The notes: generated by a model not told the origin, from the letters alone. Shown: positions 20,346-30,311, counted from the stretch's first letter. The stretch is 64,000 nucleotides of DNA from Pseudomonas putida W15Oct28 (GCF_000708715.2 NZ_JENB01000017.1:1-64000), one strand, 5' to 3'. Translations and numbers: made by a program.

Positions 20346-21887
20346 TTATTCCTGCAAAGGCAGGGTAGCCTGCTGACGCAGGGTAGCGCCCAGGAAATAC
20401 GCCGGCGCCCGCATGCGCGACAGCATCATCAGCCCGATGCCAAGCACCGAGATGATCGCGGCAATCACGAACACCAGCCCCAGCCCACCCACATGCGAGC
20501 CACTGCCGAAGTCCGGCGAGGCGCTGTCGATGGCGGTCCGCGCGAAGATCACCGACAGGATCACCCCACCCACCAGCGGGCACATGCCGCGCATGATGAA
20601 ATGGCGCAGGCTGCTGAACAGGCTGTCGCGGAAGTACCAGACACAAGCGAACGCGGTCAGCGAATAGTAGAAGCAGATCATCATGCCCAGCGCGGTGATG
20701 GTATCCGCCAACACGTTCTCGCTCAGGGTACGCATGGTCACGTAGAACAGGCCTGCCGCCACGCCGGCGCAAATGGTGGCGTAGCGCGGGGTTTGCGAGC
20801 GCGGGCAGACGCTGGCGAACTTCTGCGGTACCGCACCGTAGTAACCCATGGCCAACAGGGTGCGCGCCGGCGCCACGAAGGTGGACTGCAGCGACGCCGC
20901 GGTGCTGGCCAGCACGGCGATGGACATCAGGATTGCCAGCGGCCCCATGACCGGGCCAGCCAGGTGGGCGAAGACGTTCTCCTGGATGCGTGGGTTGTTC
21001 AGGCCCAGCCCCGTTTCGCTGACACCGGCAAACTGCAGGGTGGCGATGGCGGTGAACAGGTACAGGCCCAGGATCAACATCACGGTCAAGGTGGCGGCCT
21101 TGCCCGGCACCTCTTCGCTGCCCACCGACTCTTCGCTGACGGTCAGGCACGTGTCCCAACCCCAGAAAATGAAGATCGACAACGACAGCCCGGCGGCAAA
21201 GGCCGAGAACGACTCGACACCGAACGGGTTGAACCAGGCGAAATCGAACGCCAGCGGTGGCGGCGCAGTGGTGCCGCCGAAGGCGGCGAAGGCAAAGCCG
21301 ATCAGCACCAGCAACTGCAGGGCCACCAGGCCGTACTGCACCGTCATGGTGGTGGCGATGCCTCGACAGCAGATCCACACGGCCAGGCCGATGAACACGC
21401 AACAGGTGCTGATGTTGATCAACAGGTTGTCGGCCAACGCTGCCAGCTCATGCTTGCCGGTGATCTGGCCAAGGAACAGGTAGAAGAAGTCGACCGCCAC
21501 CCCCGCCAGGTTCGACAGCACGATGGTGGTGGCGACCACCAGCCCCCAGCCGCCAATCCAGCCGATCATCGGGCCGAAGGCACGCGCCGACCAGGTAAAC
21601 GAAGTACCGCTGTCCGGTTCCGCCGAGTTCAGTTCGCGGTAGCCCAGGGCCACCAGCAGCATCGGCAGGAAGCCGACGATGAACACGGCGGGCAGGTGGG
21701 CACCCACCTCACGCACGGTCGGGCCAAGGGCGCCCGTCAGGGTGTAGACCGGGGCGATGGTGGAAATGCCCAGCACCACGCTGGCCAGCAGGCCCAGGCG
21801 GCCTTTGGCCAAGCCCTTGCCGCGTTGGGTGTTGCCCGCGTCGGCCGCCACATCGGGTGGGCGGCCGGCTTCTGTATAATTGCTCAT
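20346..21887 (-). CDS. APC-superfamily amino acid/polyamine permease
   Basis: 513 residues with about 12 to 14 hydrophobic spans, an inner-membrane secondary transporter. LGISTIAPVYTLTGALGP and the FWGWDTCLTVSEE segment are typical of the amino acid-polyamine-organocation group. Its position beside puuD and puuA suggests import of putrescine or a related amine or amino acid, but the substrate is inferred. The start at 21887 begins the conserved part; the ribosome binding site is weak. A 24-base palindrome (21920-21943) lies in its leader. Confidence 0.87.
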   Translation of the reverse strand: MSNYTEAGRPPDVAADAGNTQRGKGLAKGRLGLLASVVLGISTIAPVYTLTGALGPTVREVGAHLPAVFIVGFLPMLLVALGYRELNSAEPDSGTSFTWSARAFGPMIGWIGGWGLVVATTIVLSNLAGVAVDFFYLFLGQITGKHELAALADNLLINISTCCVFIGLAVWICCRGIATTMTVQYGLVALQLLVLIGFAFAAFGGTTAPPPLAFDFAWFNPFGVESFSAFAAGLSLSIFIFWGWDTCLTVSEESVGSEEVPGKAATLTVMLILGLYLFTAIATLQFAGVSETGLGLNNPRIQENVFAHLAGPVMGPLAILMSIAVLASTAASLQSTFVAPARTLLAMGYYGAVPQKFASVCPRSQTPRYATICAGVAAGLFYVTMRTLSENVLADTITALGMMICFYYSLTAFACVWYFRDSLFSSLRHFIMRGMCPLVGGVILSVIFARTAIDSASPDFGSGSHVGGLGLVFVIAAIISVLGIGLMMLSRMRAPAYFLGATLRQQATLPLQE

Positions 21888-21919
21888 GAGTATTTGCCGT
21901 AAATTTTGGAATTGTTTTC

Positions 21920-21943
21920 GCAGGCCTTGCGCACAAGGCCTGC
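21920..21943. terminator. Palindrome between puuD and the permease gene
   Basis: GCAGGCCTTG and its exact complement flank CGCA. On the minus strand it lies after puuD and 33 bases before the permease start, but no T-run follows. It may be a weak terminator, an mRNA stabiliser or a protein site. Confidence 0.4.
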
Positions 21944-21999
21944 TTTCACTCATTGAAAGCTTGCTGCCGGGAACAATCATCCGAGACCTTCGGCTGACG

Positions 22000-22773
22000 T
22001 CAGAATGCCTCCTGCCGTGCGCCCTCCCGTGCTGCGTAGGCAATGCAGGCCTCGCGAAACGCCTGGAACAGGCGCAGCGAGACCGGGTTTTCGGTGAAGC
22101 GCCACTCCGGGTGCCACTGCACGCCAAGCACAAAGCCCGGCGCCGCAGGCATGGACACCGCTTCGATCAGGCCATCCGGGGCCCGTGCCTCGACACGCAG
22201 GCCAGGGGCTAGGCGGTCGATGCCCTGGCTGTGCAGCGAGTTGACCTCGAACTGCGCCGCCAGGCCCAGGCGCTCGAACAACCCGCCTGGCTCGATGCCG
22301 ACAGGGTGACGAGGGCCGTATTGCACCTCCAGGGGTGCGTCCTCAGGTTCGCGGTGGTCAAGGTACCCGGGCATTTCCTGCACGCGCTGGTGCAGGCTGC
22401 CGCCAAGCGCCACATTCAGTTCCTGGTAGCCACGGCAGATGCAGAAAACCGGCACGCCGGCGGCGATCGCTGCCTGCAGCAGCGGCAGGGTCAGGCGATC
22501 GCGCGCCAGATCGTGCCGGGTACCGGCTACGCTAGGGGCGCCATTGTAATGATGCGGTTCGATATTTGAAGGCGAGCCGGTAAAAACAATGCCGTGCAGC
22601 CGGGCCAGCAGCGCCTGCGGGTCGCTGCCCCCGTCTCGGGCCGGCAGGATCAGCGGCAAACCGGCAAAGCCGGCCGCCTCGACATACTTGTCGCCTACTG
22701 TATGCGACGAGTTCTTCCCCACCTGCTGGCGGCAGGCGCTGACACCGATCAGGGGGACCGCATTTGCGCTCAT
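22000..22773 (-). CDS. puuD: Class I glutamine amidotransferase-like hydrolase, PuuD type
   Basis: 257 residues. PuuD hydrolyses gamma-glutamyl-GABA to GABA and glutamate, the last step specific to the gamma-glutamyl putrescine route. The catalytic Cys113 is in CICRGYQELN, and the His is in GVQWHPEW near the C-terminus. The start at 22773 lies 4 bases after the puuA stop, so the two are almost certainly co-transcribed. Related Pseudomonas SpuA-type enzymes act on similar substrates. Confidence 0.9.
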   Translation of the reverse strand: MSANAVPLIGVSACRQQVGKNSSHTVGDKYVEAAGFAGLPLILPARDGGSDPQALLARLHGIVFTGSPSNIEPHHYNGAPSVAGTRHDLARDRLTLPLLQAAIAAGVPVFCICRGYQELNVALGGSLHQRVQEMPGYLDHREPEDAPLEVQYGPRHPVGIEPGGLFERLGLAAQFEVNSLHSQGIDRLAPGLRVEARAPDGLIEAVSMPAAPGFVLGVQWHPEWRFTENPVSLRLFQAFREACIAYAAREGARQEAF

Positions 22774-22777
22774 GGGC

Positions 22778-24160
22778 TTACACCGTGTGCAGGTACCAGT
22801 TGTACTCAAGGTCGGAAATCGACACTTCGAACTCGGCCAGCTCGCTTTCCTTGCAGGCCACGAAGATATCGATGTAGTCCGGGCTGATGTATTGGTTGAG
22901 CACTTCGCTGTCGTCCAGCGCGCGCAGGGCATCACGCAGGTTGTTCGGCAGGCTCTGTTCCAGCTGCTCGTAGGAGTTGCCCTCGATCGGGGCATCCGGC
23001 TCGACCTTGTTGGTCAGGCCGTGATGCACGCCGGCAAGGATGGCCGCGAGCATCAGGTACGGGTTGGCGTCGGCGCCGGCCACGCGGTGCTCCAGGCGCA
23101 CGTTTTCGCTGCTGTCGGTAGGCACGCGCACGGCCACGGTGCGGTTGTCCAGGCCCCAGCTCGGTGCATTGGGCACGTAGAACTGCGCGCCGAAGCGGCG
23201 GTAGGAGTTGATGTTCGGGCAGAGGAAGGCCATCGACGCCGGCATGGTTTCCAGCACACCACCAATGGCGTGGCGCAGCGTGTCGCTTTGCAGCGGGTCA
23301 TCGCTCGAGAAGATGTTCTTGCCGGTTTTCTTGTCCAGCAACGAGATGTGCACGTGCAGGCCGTTGCCTGCCTGGCCCGGGTAGGGCTTGGCCATGAAGG
23401 TGGTGTCCATCTCATGGTCGTAGGCAACGTTCTTGATCAGCCGCTTGAGCAGGATCGCGTAGTCGCAGGCCTTCAGCGGGTCGGCCACGTGGTGCAGGTT
23501 CACCTCGAACTGCGCCGGGGCGCTTTCCTTGACGATGGCATCGGCCGGCAGGCCCTGCTCCTTGGCCGCTTCGAGCATGTCCTGCAGGCAGTCGGCGTAT
23601 TCGTCGAGGTCGTCAATCAGGTACACCTGGGTCGACTGCGGACGCTTGCCGGAAATGGGCGAGCGCGGCGGCTGCGGGCGGCCGTTGAGGTTGTCCTGAT
23701 CGATCAGGTAGAACTCCAGCTCGAACGCCGCGCAAATGGTGAGGCCCAGATCGTCGAACTTGCTCACCACCTGACGCAGCACTTCACGCGGATCGGCGAA
23801 GAACGGCGCGCCTTCGATCTCGTGCATGGTCATCAGCAGCTGGGCGGTGGGGCGCTTCTGCCACGGCTCATCCGACAGCGTGCCGGGGATCGGGAAGCAG
23901 ATGCGGTCGGCATCGCCGATGTCCAGGCCCAGGCCGGTGCTCTCTACCGTGGAACCGTTGATGTCCAGGGCGAACAGCGAAGCCGGCAGGTTGATGCCTT
24001 TCTCGTACACCTTGTGCAGGCTGGCCCGCTCGATGCGCTTGCCACGTACCACGCCATTCATGTCGGAAATCAGCAGGTCGACGTACTGCGTTTCCGGATG
24101 GGCCTGGAGGAAGTCATTCATCTCGCTGGAAGAACTGGCGCACGGGGTTACCGACGTCAT
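22778..24160 (-). CDS. puuA: Gamma-glutamylpolyamine synthetase (glutamine synthetase family)
   Basis: 460 residues. It has the glutamine synthetase fold with N-terminal beta-grasp (VDLLISDMNGVVRGKR) and catalytic domain segments NLHHVADPLKACDYAILLKR and NSYRRFGAQFYVPNAPSWGL. Members of this subgroup (PuuA, SpuI, PauA) join glutamate to putrescine or other polyamines instead of ammonia. AAGGA lies 9 bases before ATG 24160. It heads puuA-puuD and is divergent from the LysR gene. Which polyamine it prefers cannot be told from sequence. Confidence 0.9.
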   Translation of the reverse strand: MTSVTPCASSSSEMNDFLQAHPETQYVDLLISDMNGVVRGKRIERASLHKVYEKGINLPASLFALDINGSTVESTGLGLDIGDADRICFPIPGTLSDEPWQKRPTAQLLMTMHEIEGAPFFADPREVLRQVVSKFDDLGLTICAAFELEFYLIDQDNLNGRPQPPRSPISGKRPQSTQVYLIDDLDEYADCLQDMLEAAKEQGLPADAIVKESAPAQFEVNLHHVADPLKACDYAILLKRLIKNVAYDHEMDTTFMAKPYPGQAGNGLHVHISLLDKKTGKNIFSSDDPLQSDTLRHAIGGVLETMPASMAFLCPNINSYRRFGAQFYVPNAPSWGLDNRTVAVRVPTDSSENVRLEHRVAGADANPYLMLAAILAGVHHGLTNKVEPDAPIEGNSYEQLEQSLPNNLRDALRALDDSEVLNQYISPDYIDIFVACKESELAEFEVSISDLEYNWYLHTV

Positions 24161-24285
24161 GGTGTACATCCTTTGATGTGCTGCGGCGATGTGGGGATAC
24201 GGCTGGCGCCTCACGGGCGACGATGGTTGCAGCTGTTGTTTTTTTCACTTTCCCATCGTGGGGATTGGTTACCCGACCGGACGCA

Positions 24286-24314
24286 TTGATTCCGGGGGGC
24301 CGTTTCACTATAAA
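24286..24314 (+). promoter_or_regulatory. Sigma70-type promoter of the LysR gene
   Basis: TTGATT (24286-24291) and TATAAA (24309-24314) are separated by 17 bases. The site lies 52 bases before the LysR start, in the divergent gap with puuA. Confidence 0.7.
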
Positions 24315-24365
24315 ATGGCCCTGACGCAACAGACATTGGCAATTCGGCAAGCAGAGCGTGCACCA

Positions 24366-25238
24366 ATGCAATATCAGATCACCCACGCCGACCTCTCCCT
24401 GGTCCTGGCACTGGAGCGTGGCCGCTCGCTGGCCAAGGCTGCCGAGTTACTCAAAGTCGACGTTTCGACGGTATTCCGCTCGATCCGACGGCTGGAGTCG
24501 GCGCTGGGCACCGCCTTGTTCGTCAAGAGCCGCAAGGGCTACCTGCCGACCGACACCGCCCAGGCCCTGGCCGAGCAGGCCGAGCGCGCGGAACAGGCGC
24601 TGGAGGCGGCGCGCATTGCCATGACCAGTGGCGAGCAGGTGGTCAGCGGCACGGTGCGGGTGACCTGCACCGAGGCGGTGATGCATAGCCTGCTGCTGCC
24701 GGCGCTGGCCGAGTTCATGCCCAACTACCCGGCCTTGTCGCTGGAGATGGGCACCTCGAACACCTTCGCCAACCTCAGCCGGCGCGATGCCGACATTGCC
24801 CTGCGCCTGACCAATACGCCGCCGGAGCACCTGGTGGGTCGCAACCTGGGGTCCACCTCCTATGTGGTCTGCGGCCAGCCGCAGTGGCGCGAGCGCCTGG
24901 CCGAGTCGCCCGTCAGCGTGCCATGGATCGCCCCCGACGACTCGATGCAGGACCACCCCACGGTGGTCTGGCGCAACCAGCAACACCCTGGGTTGAGCCC
25001 GCGCTACCAGTGCAGCGGCATGTCGACCATCGCCCAGTTGGTGACCGCCGGCCTGGGCGTGGCGGCCCTGCCGGACTACATGGTGCACGCCTTGCCCGGC
25101 GTGGATGCGCTGAGTGGACCGCTGCCGGGTTGCGACACCCAGCTGTGGCTGCTGACCCGGCCGGATTGCCGGGCGCTGCGCTCGGTGCAGACCCTGTTCG
25201 AAGAGCTGACACCGCGGTTGCGTGGCGCGATGCTCTGA
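24366..25238 (+). CDS. LysR-type transcriptional regulator
   Basis: 290 residues. An N-terminal winged helix (about 1-65, LVLALERGRSLAKAAELLKV) and a periplasmic-binding-like effector domain (about 90-290) give the normal LysR layout. Divergence from puuA with a 205-base gap suggests it controls puuA-puuD, as LysR regulators often control the adjacent divergent operon. The ATG at 24366 lacks a strong ribosome binding site. Confidence 0.87.
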   Translation: MQYQITHADLSLVLALERGRSLAKAAELLKVDVSTVFRSIRRLESALGTALFVKSRKGYLPTDTAQALAEQAERAEQALEAARIAMTSGEQVVSGTVRVTCTEAVMHSLLLPALAEFMPNYPALSLEMGTSNTFANLSRRDADIALRLTNTPPEHLVGRNLGSTSYVVCGQPQWRERLAESPVSVPWIAPDDSMQDHPTVVWRNQQHPGLSPRYQCSGMSTIAQLVTAGLGVAALPDYMVHALPGVDALSGPLPGCDTQLWLLTRPDCRALRSVQTLFEELTPRLRGAML

Positions 25239-25273
25239 GGTTATCGTCAGGCTCATGTATGAGGGTGTCTGTT

Positions 25274-25366
25274 CCGGCCCTTTCGCGGCTACAGCCGCTC
25301 CACAGGTAAAGCGGCGGCGGTGAGACCTGTGCAGGACGTGTGAAAGCGGGCGTGCTCGCGAAGAAG
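25274..25366. repeat. Degenerate REP pair
   Basis: CCGGCCCTTTCGCGGCTACA with GCCGCTCCACAGG at the left, and AAAGCGGGCGTGCTCGCGAA at the right, resemble facing REP arms with several mismatches. It lies upstream of rpoZ. Confidence 0.5.
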
Positions 25367-25396
25367 CGCACGCCGATCAGCCCGGCAAAACAGCGC

Positions 25397-25425
25397 TTCC
25401 CTATTGGCTGGTGAATTTTTATACT
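25397..25425 (+). promoter_or_regulatory. Possible promoter of rpoZ-spoT
   Basis: TATACT (25420-25425) is a good -10 hexamer 62 bases before rpoZ. The -35 position (TTCCCT, 17 bases upstream) is poor, so only the -10 is convincing. Confidence 0.4.
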
Positions 25426-25486
25426 ATCGAGTCCGCCTGCCCATTATTGGGCTGCACGCCCACCGCATTTGCTACTGAGGAAGACC

Positions 25487-25750
25487 ATGGCCCGCGTAAC
25501 TGTTGAAGACTGCCTGGAACACGTGGATAACCGCTTCGAGCTGGTCATGCTCTCGACCAAGCGCGCTCGCCAGCTGGCGACCGGCGGCAAAGAGCCACGC
25601 GTCGCGTGGGAAAACGACAAGCCGACCGTTGTTGCCCTGCGTGAAATCGCCGAAGGCATCGTCACCAACGAGTTCCTCGCCGCTGAAGAGATCGTCACCG
25701 AGGATCCGGTGTTCGCCGCCTTCGAGGACGAGAACAACGAGGCTGTCTGA
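25487..25750 (+). CDS. rpoZ: RNA polymerase omega subunit
   Basis: 87 residues. The N-terminus [20 protein letters not shown] and RARQLATGG are the conserved omega core that clamps the beta-prime subunit. GAGGAAG precedes the ATG. It is followed 59 bases later by spoT, the standard order. Omega contributes to the ppGpp binding site on RNA polymerase, which fits its pairing with spoT. Confidence 0.97.
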   Translation: MARVTVEDCLEHVDNRFELVMLSTKRARQLATGGKEPRVAWENDKPTVVALREIAEGIVTNEFLAAEEIVTEDPVFAAFEDENNEAV

Positions 25751-25809
25751 TTGATGCCAGGTCGACGTCGCACGGCGCAAGGCCCTCGCCCTCCGCAGGA
25801 GGTGAACCC

Positions 25810-27918
25810 ATGCCGGGTATAGAAGCCTTGGCCGAACGGCTGTCGACCTACCTTGGCCCCGAACAGGTCAACCTGGTGCGGCGCGCCTATTTCTACGCCG
25901 AACAGGCCCACGACGGACAACGCCGCCGCAGCGGCGAGCCCTACGTGACCCACCCGCTGGCCGTGGCCAGCATCCTCGCCGACATGCACATGGACCATCA
26001 AAGCCTGATGGCGGCCATGCTGCACGATGTGATCGAAGACACCGGTATCGCCAAGGAAGCCCTCAGCCAGCAGTTTGGCGAGACGGTGGCCGAACTGGTC
26101 GATGGGGTCAGCAAGCTGACCCAGATGAACTTCGAGACCAAGGCCGAGGCGCAGGCCGAAAACTTCCAGAAGATGGCCATGGCCATGGCGCGCGACATTC
26201 GCGTGATCCTGGTCAAACTGGCCGACCGCCTGCACAACATGCGCACCCTGGAAGTGCTGTCCGGCGAAAAACGCCGGCGCATCGCCAAGGAAACCCTGGA
26301 AATCTACGCCCCCATCGCCAATCGCCTGGGTATGCACACTGTGCGCGTGGAGTTCGAGGACCTCGGCTTCAAGGCCATGCACCCGATGCGCTCGTCGCTG
26401 ATTCACCGGGCGGTGAAAAGCGCACGCGGCAACCGCAAAGAGATCGTCGCCAAGATCGAGCACTCGCTGGCCAACTGCCTGGCTGCCGACGGCATCGAAG
26501 GCGAGGTCAGCGGCCGGCAGAAACACCTCTATGGCATCTACAAGAAGATGCGCGGCAAGCGCCGTGCCTTCAACGAGATCATGGACGTGTACGCCTTCCG
26601 CATCATCGTCGACAAGGTCGACACCTGCTACCGCGTGCTCGGCGCCGTGCACAACCTGTACAAGCCGCTGCCCGGTCGCTTCAAGGATTACATCGCGATC
26701 CCCAAGGCCAACGGCTACCAGTCGTTGCACACCACGCTGTTCGGCATGCACGGCGTGCCCATCGAAATCCAGATCCGCACCCGCGAGATGGAAGAGATGG
26801 CCAACAACGGCATCGCCGCGCACTGGCTGTACAAGTCCAACGACGACGAGCAGCCCAAGGGCAGCCATGCCCGCGCGCGTCAGTGGGTCAAGGGCATCCT
26901 CGAACTGCAGCAACGTGCCGGCAACTCGCTGGAATTCATCGAGAGCGTGAAGATCGACCTGTTCCCGGACGAGGTCTACGTGTTCACGCCCAAAGGCCGC
27001 ATCATGGAGCTGCCCAAAGGCTCCACGGCGGTGGACTTCGCCTACGCGGTGCACACCGACGTCGGCAACAGCTGCATTGCCTGCCGCATCAACCGCCGCC
27101 TGGCGCCGCTGTCCGAACCGCTGCAAAGCGGCTCGACGGTGGAAATCGTCAGCGCCCCTGGCGCACGGCCGAACCCGGCCTGGCTCAACTTCGTGGTGAC
27201 CGGCAAGGCGCGCACGCACATCCGCCACGCGCTCAAGCAGCAGCGCCGTTCCGAGTCCATCAGCCTGGGCGAACGCCTGCTGAACAAGGTGCTCACCGGC
27301 TTCGACAGCAGCCTGGAGAAAATCCCACAGGAGCGCATCCAGGCGATTCTCGCCGAGTACCGTCTGGAACTGATCGAAGACCTGCTCGAAGACATCGGCC
27401 TGGGCAACCGCATGGCCTACGTGGTCGCACGCCGACTGCTGTCGGCCGACGGCGAGCAACTGCCTGCACCGGAAGGCCCGCTGGCGATCCGTGGTACCGA
27501 AGGCCTGGTGCTGAGCTACGCCAAGTGCTGCACACCGATCCCTGGCGACCCGATCGTCGGCCACCTGTCGGCCGGCAAGGGCATGGTCGTGCACCTGGAG
27601 AATTGCCGCAACATCAGTGAAATCCGCCACAACCCGGAGAAGTGCGTACAGCTTTCCTGGGCCAAGGACATCACCGGTGAGTTCAATGTCGAACTGCGTG
27701 TCGAACTGGAGCACCAGCGCGGCCTTATCGCCCTGCTGGCCAGCAGCGTCAACGCCGCCGACGGCAACATCGAGAAGATCAGCATGGACGAACGCGACGG
27801 CCGTATCAGCGTGGTCCAACTGGTGGTCAGCGTGCACGACCGTGTGCACCTGGCGCGTGTGATCAAGAAGCTGCGTACCCTGACCGGTGTGGTCCGCATC
27901 ACCCGCATGCGTACGTAG
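25810..27918 (+). CDS. spoT: Bifunctional (p)ppGpp synthetase/hydrolase SpoT
   Basis: 702 residues. Domain order: HD hydrolase (about 20-150, HDVIEDTG), synthetase (about 200-320, with [11 protein letters not shown] and [20 protein letters not shown]), TGS (about 385-445), helical region with a conserved CC pair ([15 protein letters not shown]), and C-terminal ACT. The intact HD motif indicates an active hydrolase, and the synthetase core appears complete. It sets alarmone levels in nutrient stress. GCAGGAGG precedes the start. ridA follows 23 bases later. Confidence 0.97.
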   Translation: MPGIEALAERLSTYLGPEQVNLVRRAYFYAEQAHDGQRRRSGEPYVTHPLAVASILADMHMDHQSLMAAMLHDVIEDTGIAKEALSQQFGETVAELVDGVSKLTQMNFETKAEAQAENFQKMAMAMARDIRVILVKLADRLHNMRTLEVLSGEKRRRIAKETLEIYAPIANRLGMHTVRVEFEDLGFKAMHPMRSSLIHRAVKSARGNRKEIVAKIEHSLANCLAADGIEGEVSGRQKHLYGIYKKMRGKRRAFNEIMDVYAFRIIVDKVDTCYRVLGAVHNLYKPLPGRFKDYIAIPKANGYQSLHTTLFGMHGVPIEIQIRTREMEEMANNGIAAHWLYKSNDDEQPKGSHARARQWVKGILELQQRAGNSLEFIESVKIDLFPDEVYVFTPKGRIMELPKGSTAVDFAYAVHTDVGNSCIACRINRRLAPLSEPLQSGSTVEIVSAPGARPNPAWLNFVVTGKARTHIRHALKQQRRSESISLGERLLNKVLTGFDSSLEKIPQERIQAILAEYRLELIEDLLEDIGLGNRMAYVVARRLLSADGEQLPAPEGPLAIRGTEGLVLSYAKCCTPIPGDPIVGHLSAGKGMVVHLENCRNISEIRHNPEKCVQLSWAKDITGEFNVELRVELEHQRGLIALLASSVNAADGNIEKISMDERDGRISVVQLVVSVHDRVHLARVIKKLRTLTGVVRITRMRT

Positions 27919-27941
27919 TCCGCCAACCGCAAGGAGTCATC

Positions 27942-28322
27942 ATGAGCAAGACCGTCATCAATAGCGACAAGGCCCCAGCCGCCATCGGCACCTACTCGCA
28001 GGCGATCAAGGCCGGCAACACGGTGTACATGTCGGGCCAGATCCCGCTGGACCCTAAGACCATGGAACTGGTCGAAGGCTTCGAAGCCCAGACCGTGCAG
28101 GTGTTCGAGAACCTGAAGTCCGTGGCTGAAGCCGCTGGCGGTTCGTTCAAGGACATCGTCAAGCTGAACATCTTCCTCACCGACCTGAGCCACTTCGCCA
28201 AGGTCAACGAGGTAATGGGCCGCTACTTCGAGCAGCCTTACCCGGCCCGCGCCGCCATTGGCGTTGCCGCGCTGCCGAAAGGCGCCCAGGTCGAAATGGA
28301 CGCCATCCTGGTCATCGAATGA
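27942..28322 (+). CDS. ridA: Enamine/imine deaminase RidA (YjgF/YER057c/UK114)
   Basis: 126 residues. Removes reactive 2-aminoacrylate formed by PLP enzymes. The family core [20 protein letters not shown] contains the substrate-binding Arg, and the N-terminal [19 protein letters not shown] is typical. It lies just after spoT, a conserved neighbourhood in gamma-proteobacteria. Confidence 0.95.
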   Translation: MSKTVINSDKAPAAIGTYSQAIKAGNTVYMSGQIPLDPKTMELVEGFEAQTVQVFENLKSVAEAAGGSFKDIVKLNIFLTDLSHFAKVNEVMGRYFEQPYPARAAIGVAALPKGAQVEMDAILVIE

Positions 28323-28378
28323 TGCCCCCGGTGACGGGCGCCCTGCCCGTCACCCCTCCTCTGCAAGGTTACCCCGTC

Positions 28379-29110
28379 ATGCGTCAAGCACTGCCCCTCG
28401 CGTTGGCAGCCCTGCTACTGGGCGGCTGCGCCAGCCACAAACCCGAAGATTTCAACGGCACCTGGATCAACCAGGAGGCCATCACTGCAGCGGTCAAAAG
28501 CGGCAGCCTGCGCCAAGCGCTGAATGAACACGGCCCGGTGTTCGAATGGAAGCTCGACGTTGCCAGCCAGCAGGCCAGCTACAGCAATGGTTTCGAGGCC
28601 GCTGACGGCCAGCTGAGCAGCAACGAAAAGCAATGGCAAGCCAGCTTCGAGGGCGGCCAGACCGAGCAGCTGTCGCTCGACGGTGACGAGCTGCAAGCCG
28701 TCGACCAGCGCGGTGCCAAGCAGACCTTCGTCCGTGCCAAGGCGCCGGCGACTGCCAATGCGCCGCTGGGCAGCAGCTTCGAGAAAGCGCTGTACCAGGC
28801 CTACCTGGGCGGCAACTGGAAGGTAGTCGAAGGCGAAGGCAAAGGTGCCAGCGTCCGCTTCAGCGACACCGGCAACGTCACCGGCCTGCCGGGGCCAGAC
28901 CGTTTTGCGCTGTGCCTGGCAGGCGACTGCGCGACCATGGGCGGCAGCAATGACAGCCTGTGGCTGGAGCGTAACCAGCGTGGTGCACCGTTCATCATCA
29001 AGCGCGATGGCGACAAGCTGGAGATTTTCCAGGCAGTGAACCGTGCGCAACCGGATGAAATGCCGGAGCTGGCCGCAGGCAAGCGCCAGTGGGTGCTGGA
29101 GCGTAGCTAA
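28379..29110 (+). CDS. Putative lipoprotein of unknown function
   Basis: 243 residues. The first 17 residues are a lipoprotein signal with lipobox LGGC (Cys17). The mature part seems to hold two similar beta-rich segments beginning at DFNGTWINQEAI and GGNWKVVEGEG, but I recognise no family with confidence. I place the start at ATG 28379 because the signal peptide begins there. It follows ridA by 56 bases and is probably in the same transcript. A REP pair follows. Confidence 0.75.
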   Translation: MRQALPLALAALLLGGCASHKPEDFNGTWINQEAITAAVKSGSLRQALNEHGPVFEWKLDVASQQASYSNGFEAADGQLSSNEKQWQASFEGGQTEQLSLDGDELQAVDQRGAKQTFVRAKAPATANAPLGSSFEKALYQAYLGGNWKVVEGEGKGASVRFSDTGNVTGLPGPDRFALCLAGDCATMGGSNDSLWLERNQRGAPFIIKRDGDKLEIFQAVNRAQPDEMPELAAGKRQWVLERS

Positions 29111-29124
29111 AGCAACACACGTCC

Positions 29125-29244
29125 CCTGTAGGAGCGGCCTTGTGTCGCGATAGGGCTGCGGAGCAGCCCCGGCATTCTATGCGGCGACGCTGAGATACTG
29201 GGGCCGCTGTGCGGCCCATCGCGACACAAGGCCGCTCCTACAGG
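29125..29244. repeat. REP pair, inverted
   Basis: Facing copies run from CCTGTAGGAGCGGCCTTGTG to CACAAGGCCGCTCCTACAGG, each with an inner GGGCTGC/GGGGCCGC hairpin. They occupy the convergent gap between the lipoprotein and the epimerase genes. Confidence 0.92.
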
Positions 29245-29251
29245 GACCGCA

Positions 29252-30121
29252 TCAAGACTGAGGCTGGTTTTTACCCTCAAGGATCGCGGCATAGCCTTCC
29301 TTGTAACTCGGATACACCGGCGCCCAGCCCAGCGCCCGGGCCCGGGCGTTGCTGCAGCGCTTGCTGCCGGTACGCCGCACCCGCTGCTCATCGGACCATT
29401 CGGTAACCCCCATGTACGCCCGTAGCCAGGCCACCACGTCGGCCAGCGGCGCCGGATCGTCATCAACGCCAATGTAGTAGTCGTCCAGCACCTCGCCATC
29501 GGCATCGGCCTGCAGCAGAAACGCCAGCAGGCTGGCGGCATCCTCGGCGTGGATGCGGTTGCCATACAGCGGCGGCTCCTCGGCCACACGGTAACCCTGG
29601 CGCACCTGGCTCAATAGCCACTCGCGGCCTGGGCCGTAGATGCCAGTCAGGCGCACAACGCTCGCCGGGGTACCACTGGCCAGCGCCAGCCGCTCAGCCT
29701 CCAGCATCACCCGCCCGGAATAACCTTCAGGCTCGGTGGCTGCGCCTTCCTCGACCCACTCGCCGTCCTTCTGCGCATACACGCTGCTGCTGGAGACGAA
29801 CAGCAGGCGACGGGGGCGCTGGCCTCGCTCGGCGAGCCAGGCCAGCACATGCCGCAAGCCCTCCACATAGGCCGCCTGGTAGCCGGCCTCGTCGTGCTGG
29901 CTAGCCGCCACGCAATACACCAGGTAATCCAGCGGGCCCTGAGGCCATGCTTGCGGGATCGACGGTTCGGCCAAGTCCGCAGCAACCGGTTGGACGCCCG
30001 CAGGCAGCTGCCCGACAGAGCGGCGAAGGCCGCTTACCTGCCAGCCTTTGGCCATAAGTTGCTGGGCCAGACGCCCTCCCACATCACCACAACCCACCAC
30101 CATCACGGAAAGGTCTGACAT
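29252..30121 (-). CDS. NAD-dependent epimerase/dehydratase family protein, YeeZ-like
   Basis: 289 residues. A Rossmann nucleotide-binding start (VVGCGDVGGRLAQQL) and the SSSVYAQKDGEW and LTGIYGPGRE segments place it in the atypical extended short-chain dehydrogenases near YeeZ. The substrate is unknown. The ATG has GGAG 8 bases upstream. It is divergent from exbB. Confidence 0.85.
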   Translation of the reverse strand: MSDLSVMVVGCGDVGGRLAQQLMAKGWQVSGLRRSVGQLPAGVQPVAADLAEPSIPQAWPQGPLDYLVYCVAASQHDEAGYQAAYVEGLRHVLAWLAERGQRPRRLLFVSSSSVYAQKDGEWVEEGAATEPEGYSGRVMLEAERLALASGTPASVVRLTGIYGPGREWLLSQVRQGYRVAEEPPLYGNRIHAEDAASLLAFLLQADADGEVLDDYYIGVDDDPAPLADVVAWLRAYMGVTEWSDEQRVRRTGSKRCSNARARALGWAPVYPSYKEGYAAILEGKNQPQS

Positions 30122-30311
30122 CTCTAAACTCCCTAGACCAATTGATCAGCCCGGCCACGCTACACGATGGGCGGCTAGACCATAGGCGAAAAAAGCAACA
30201 AGATTACTTTTGTTAACAAGAATTACTTGCAATAATGGCCGCCAATTTGTTCTCGGCCTACCTCGAGGCCTTGGAGAACGCTCACTTTTTTCTTCATCAG
30301 GTCCGGCCAGC

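Noticed and set aside
25444..27849. 801-codon minus-strand frame opposite spoT
   Set aside because: Shadow of spoT, with no ribosome binding site and no recognisable domain.
30200..30260. Fur box upstream of exbB
   Set aside because: The AT-rich stretch does not match the 19-base Fur consensus well enough to claim it.
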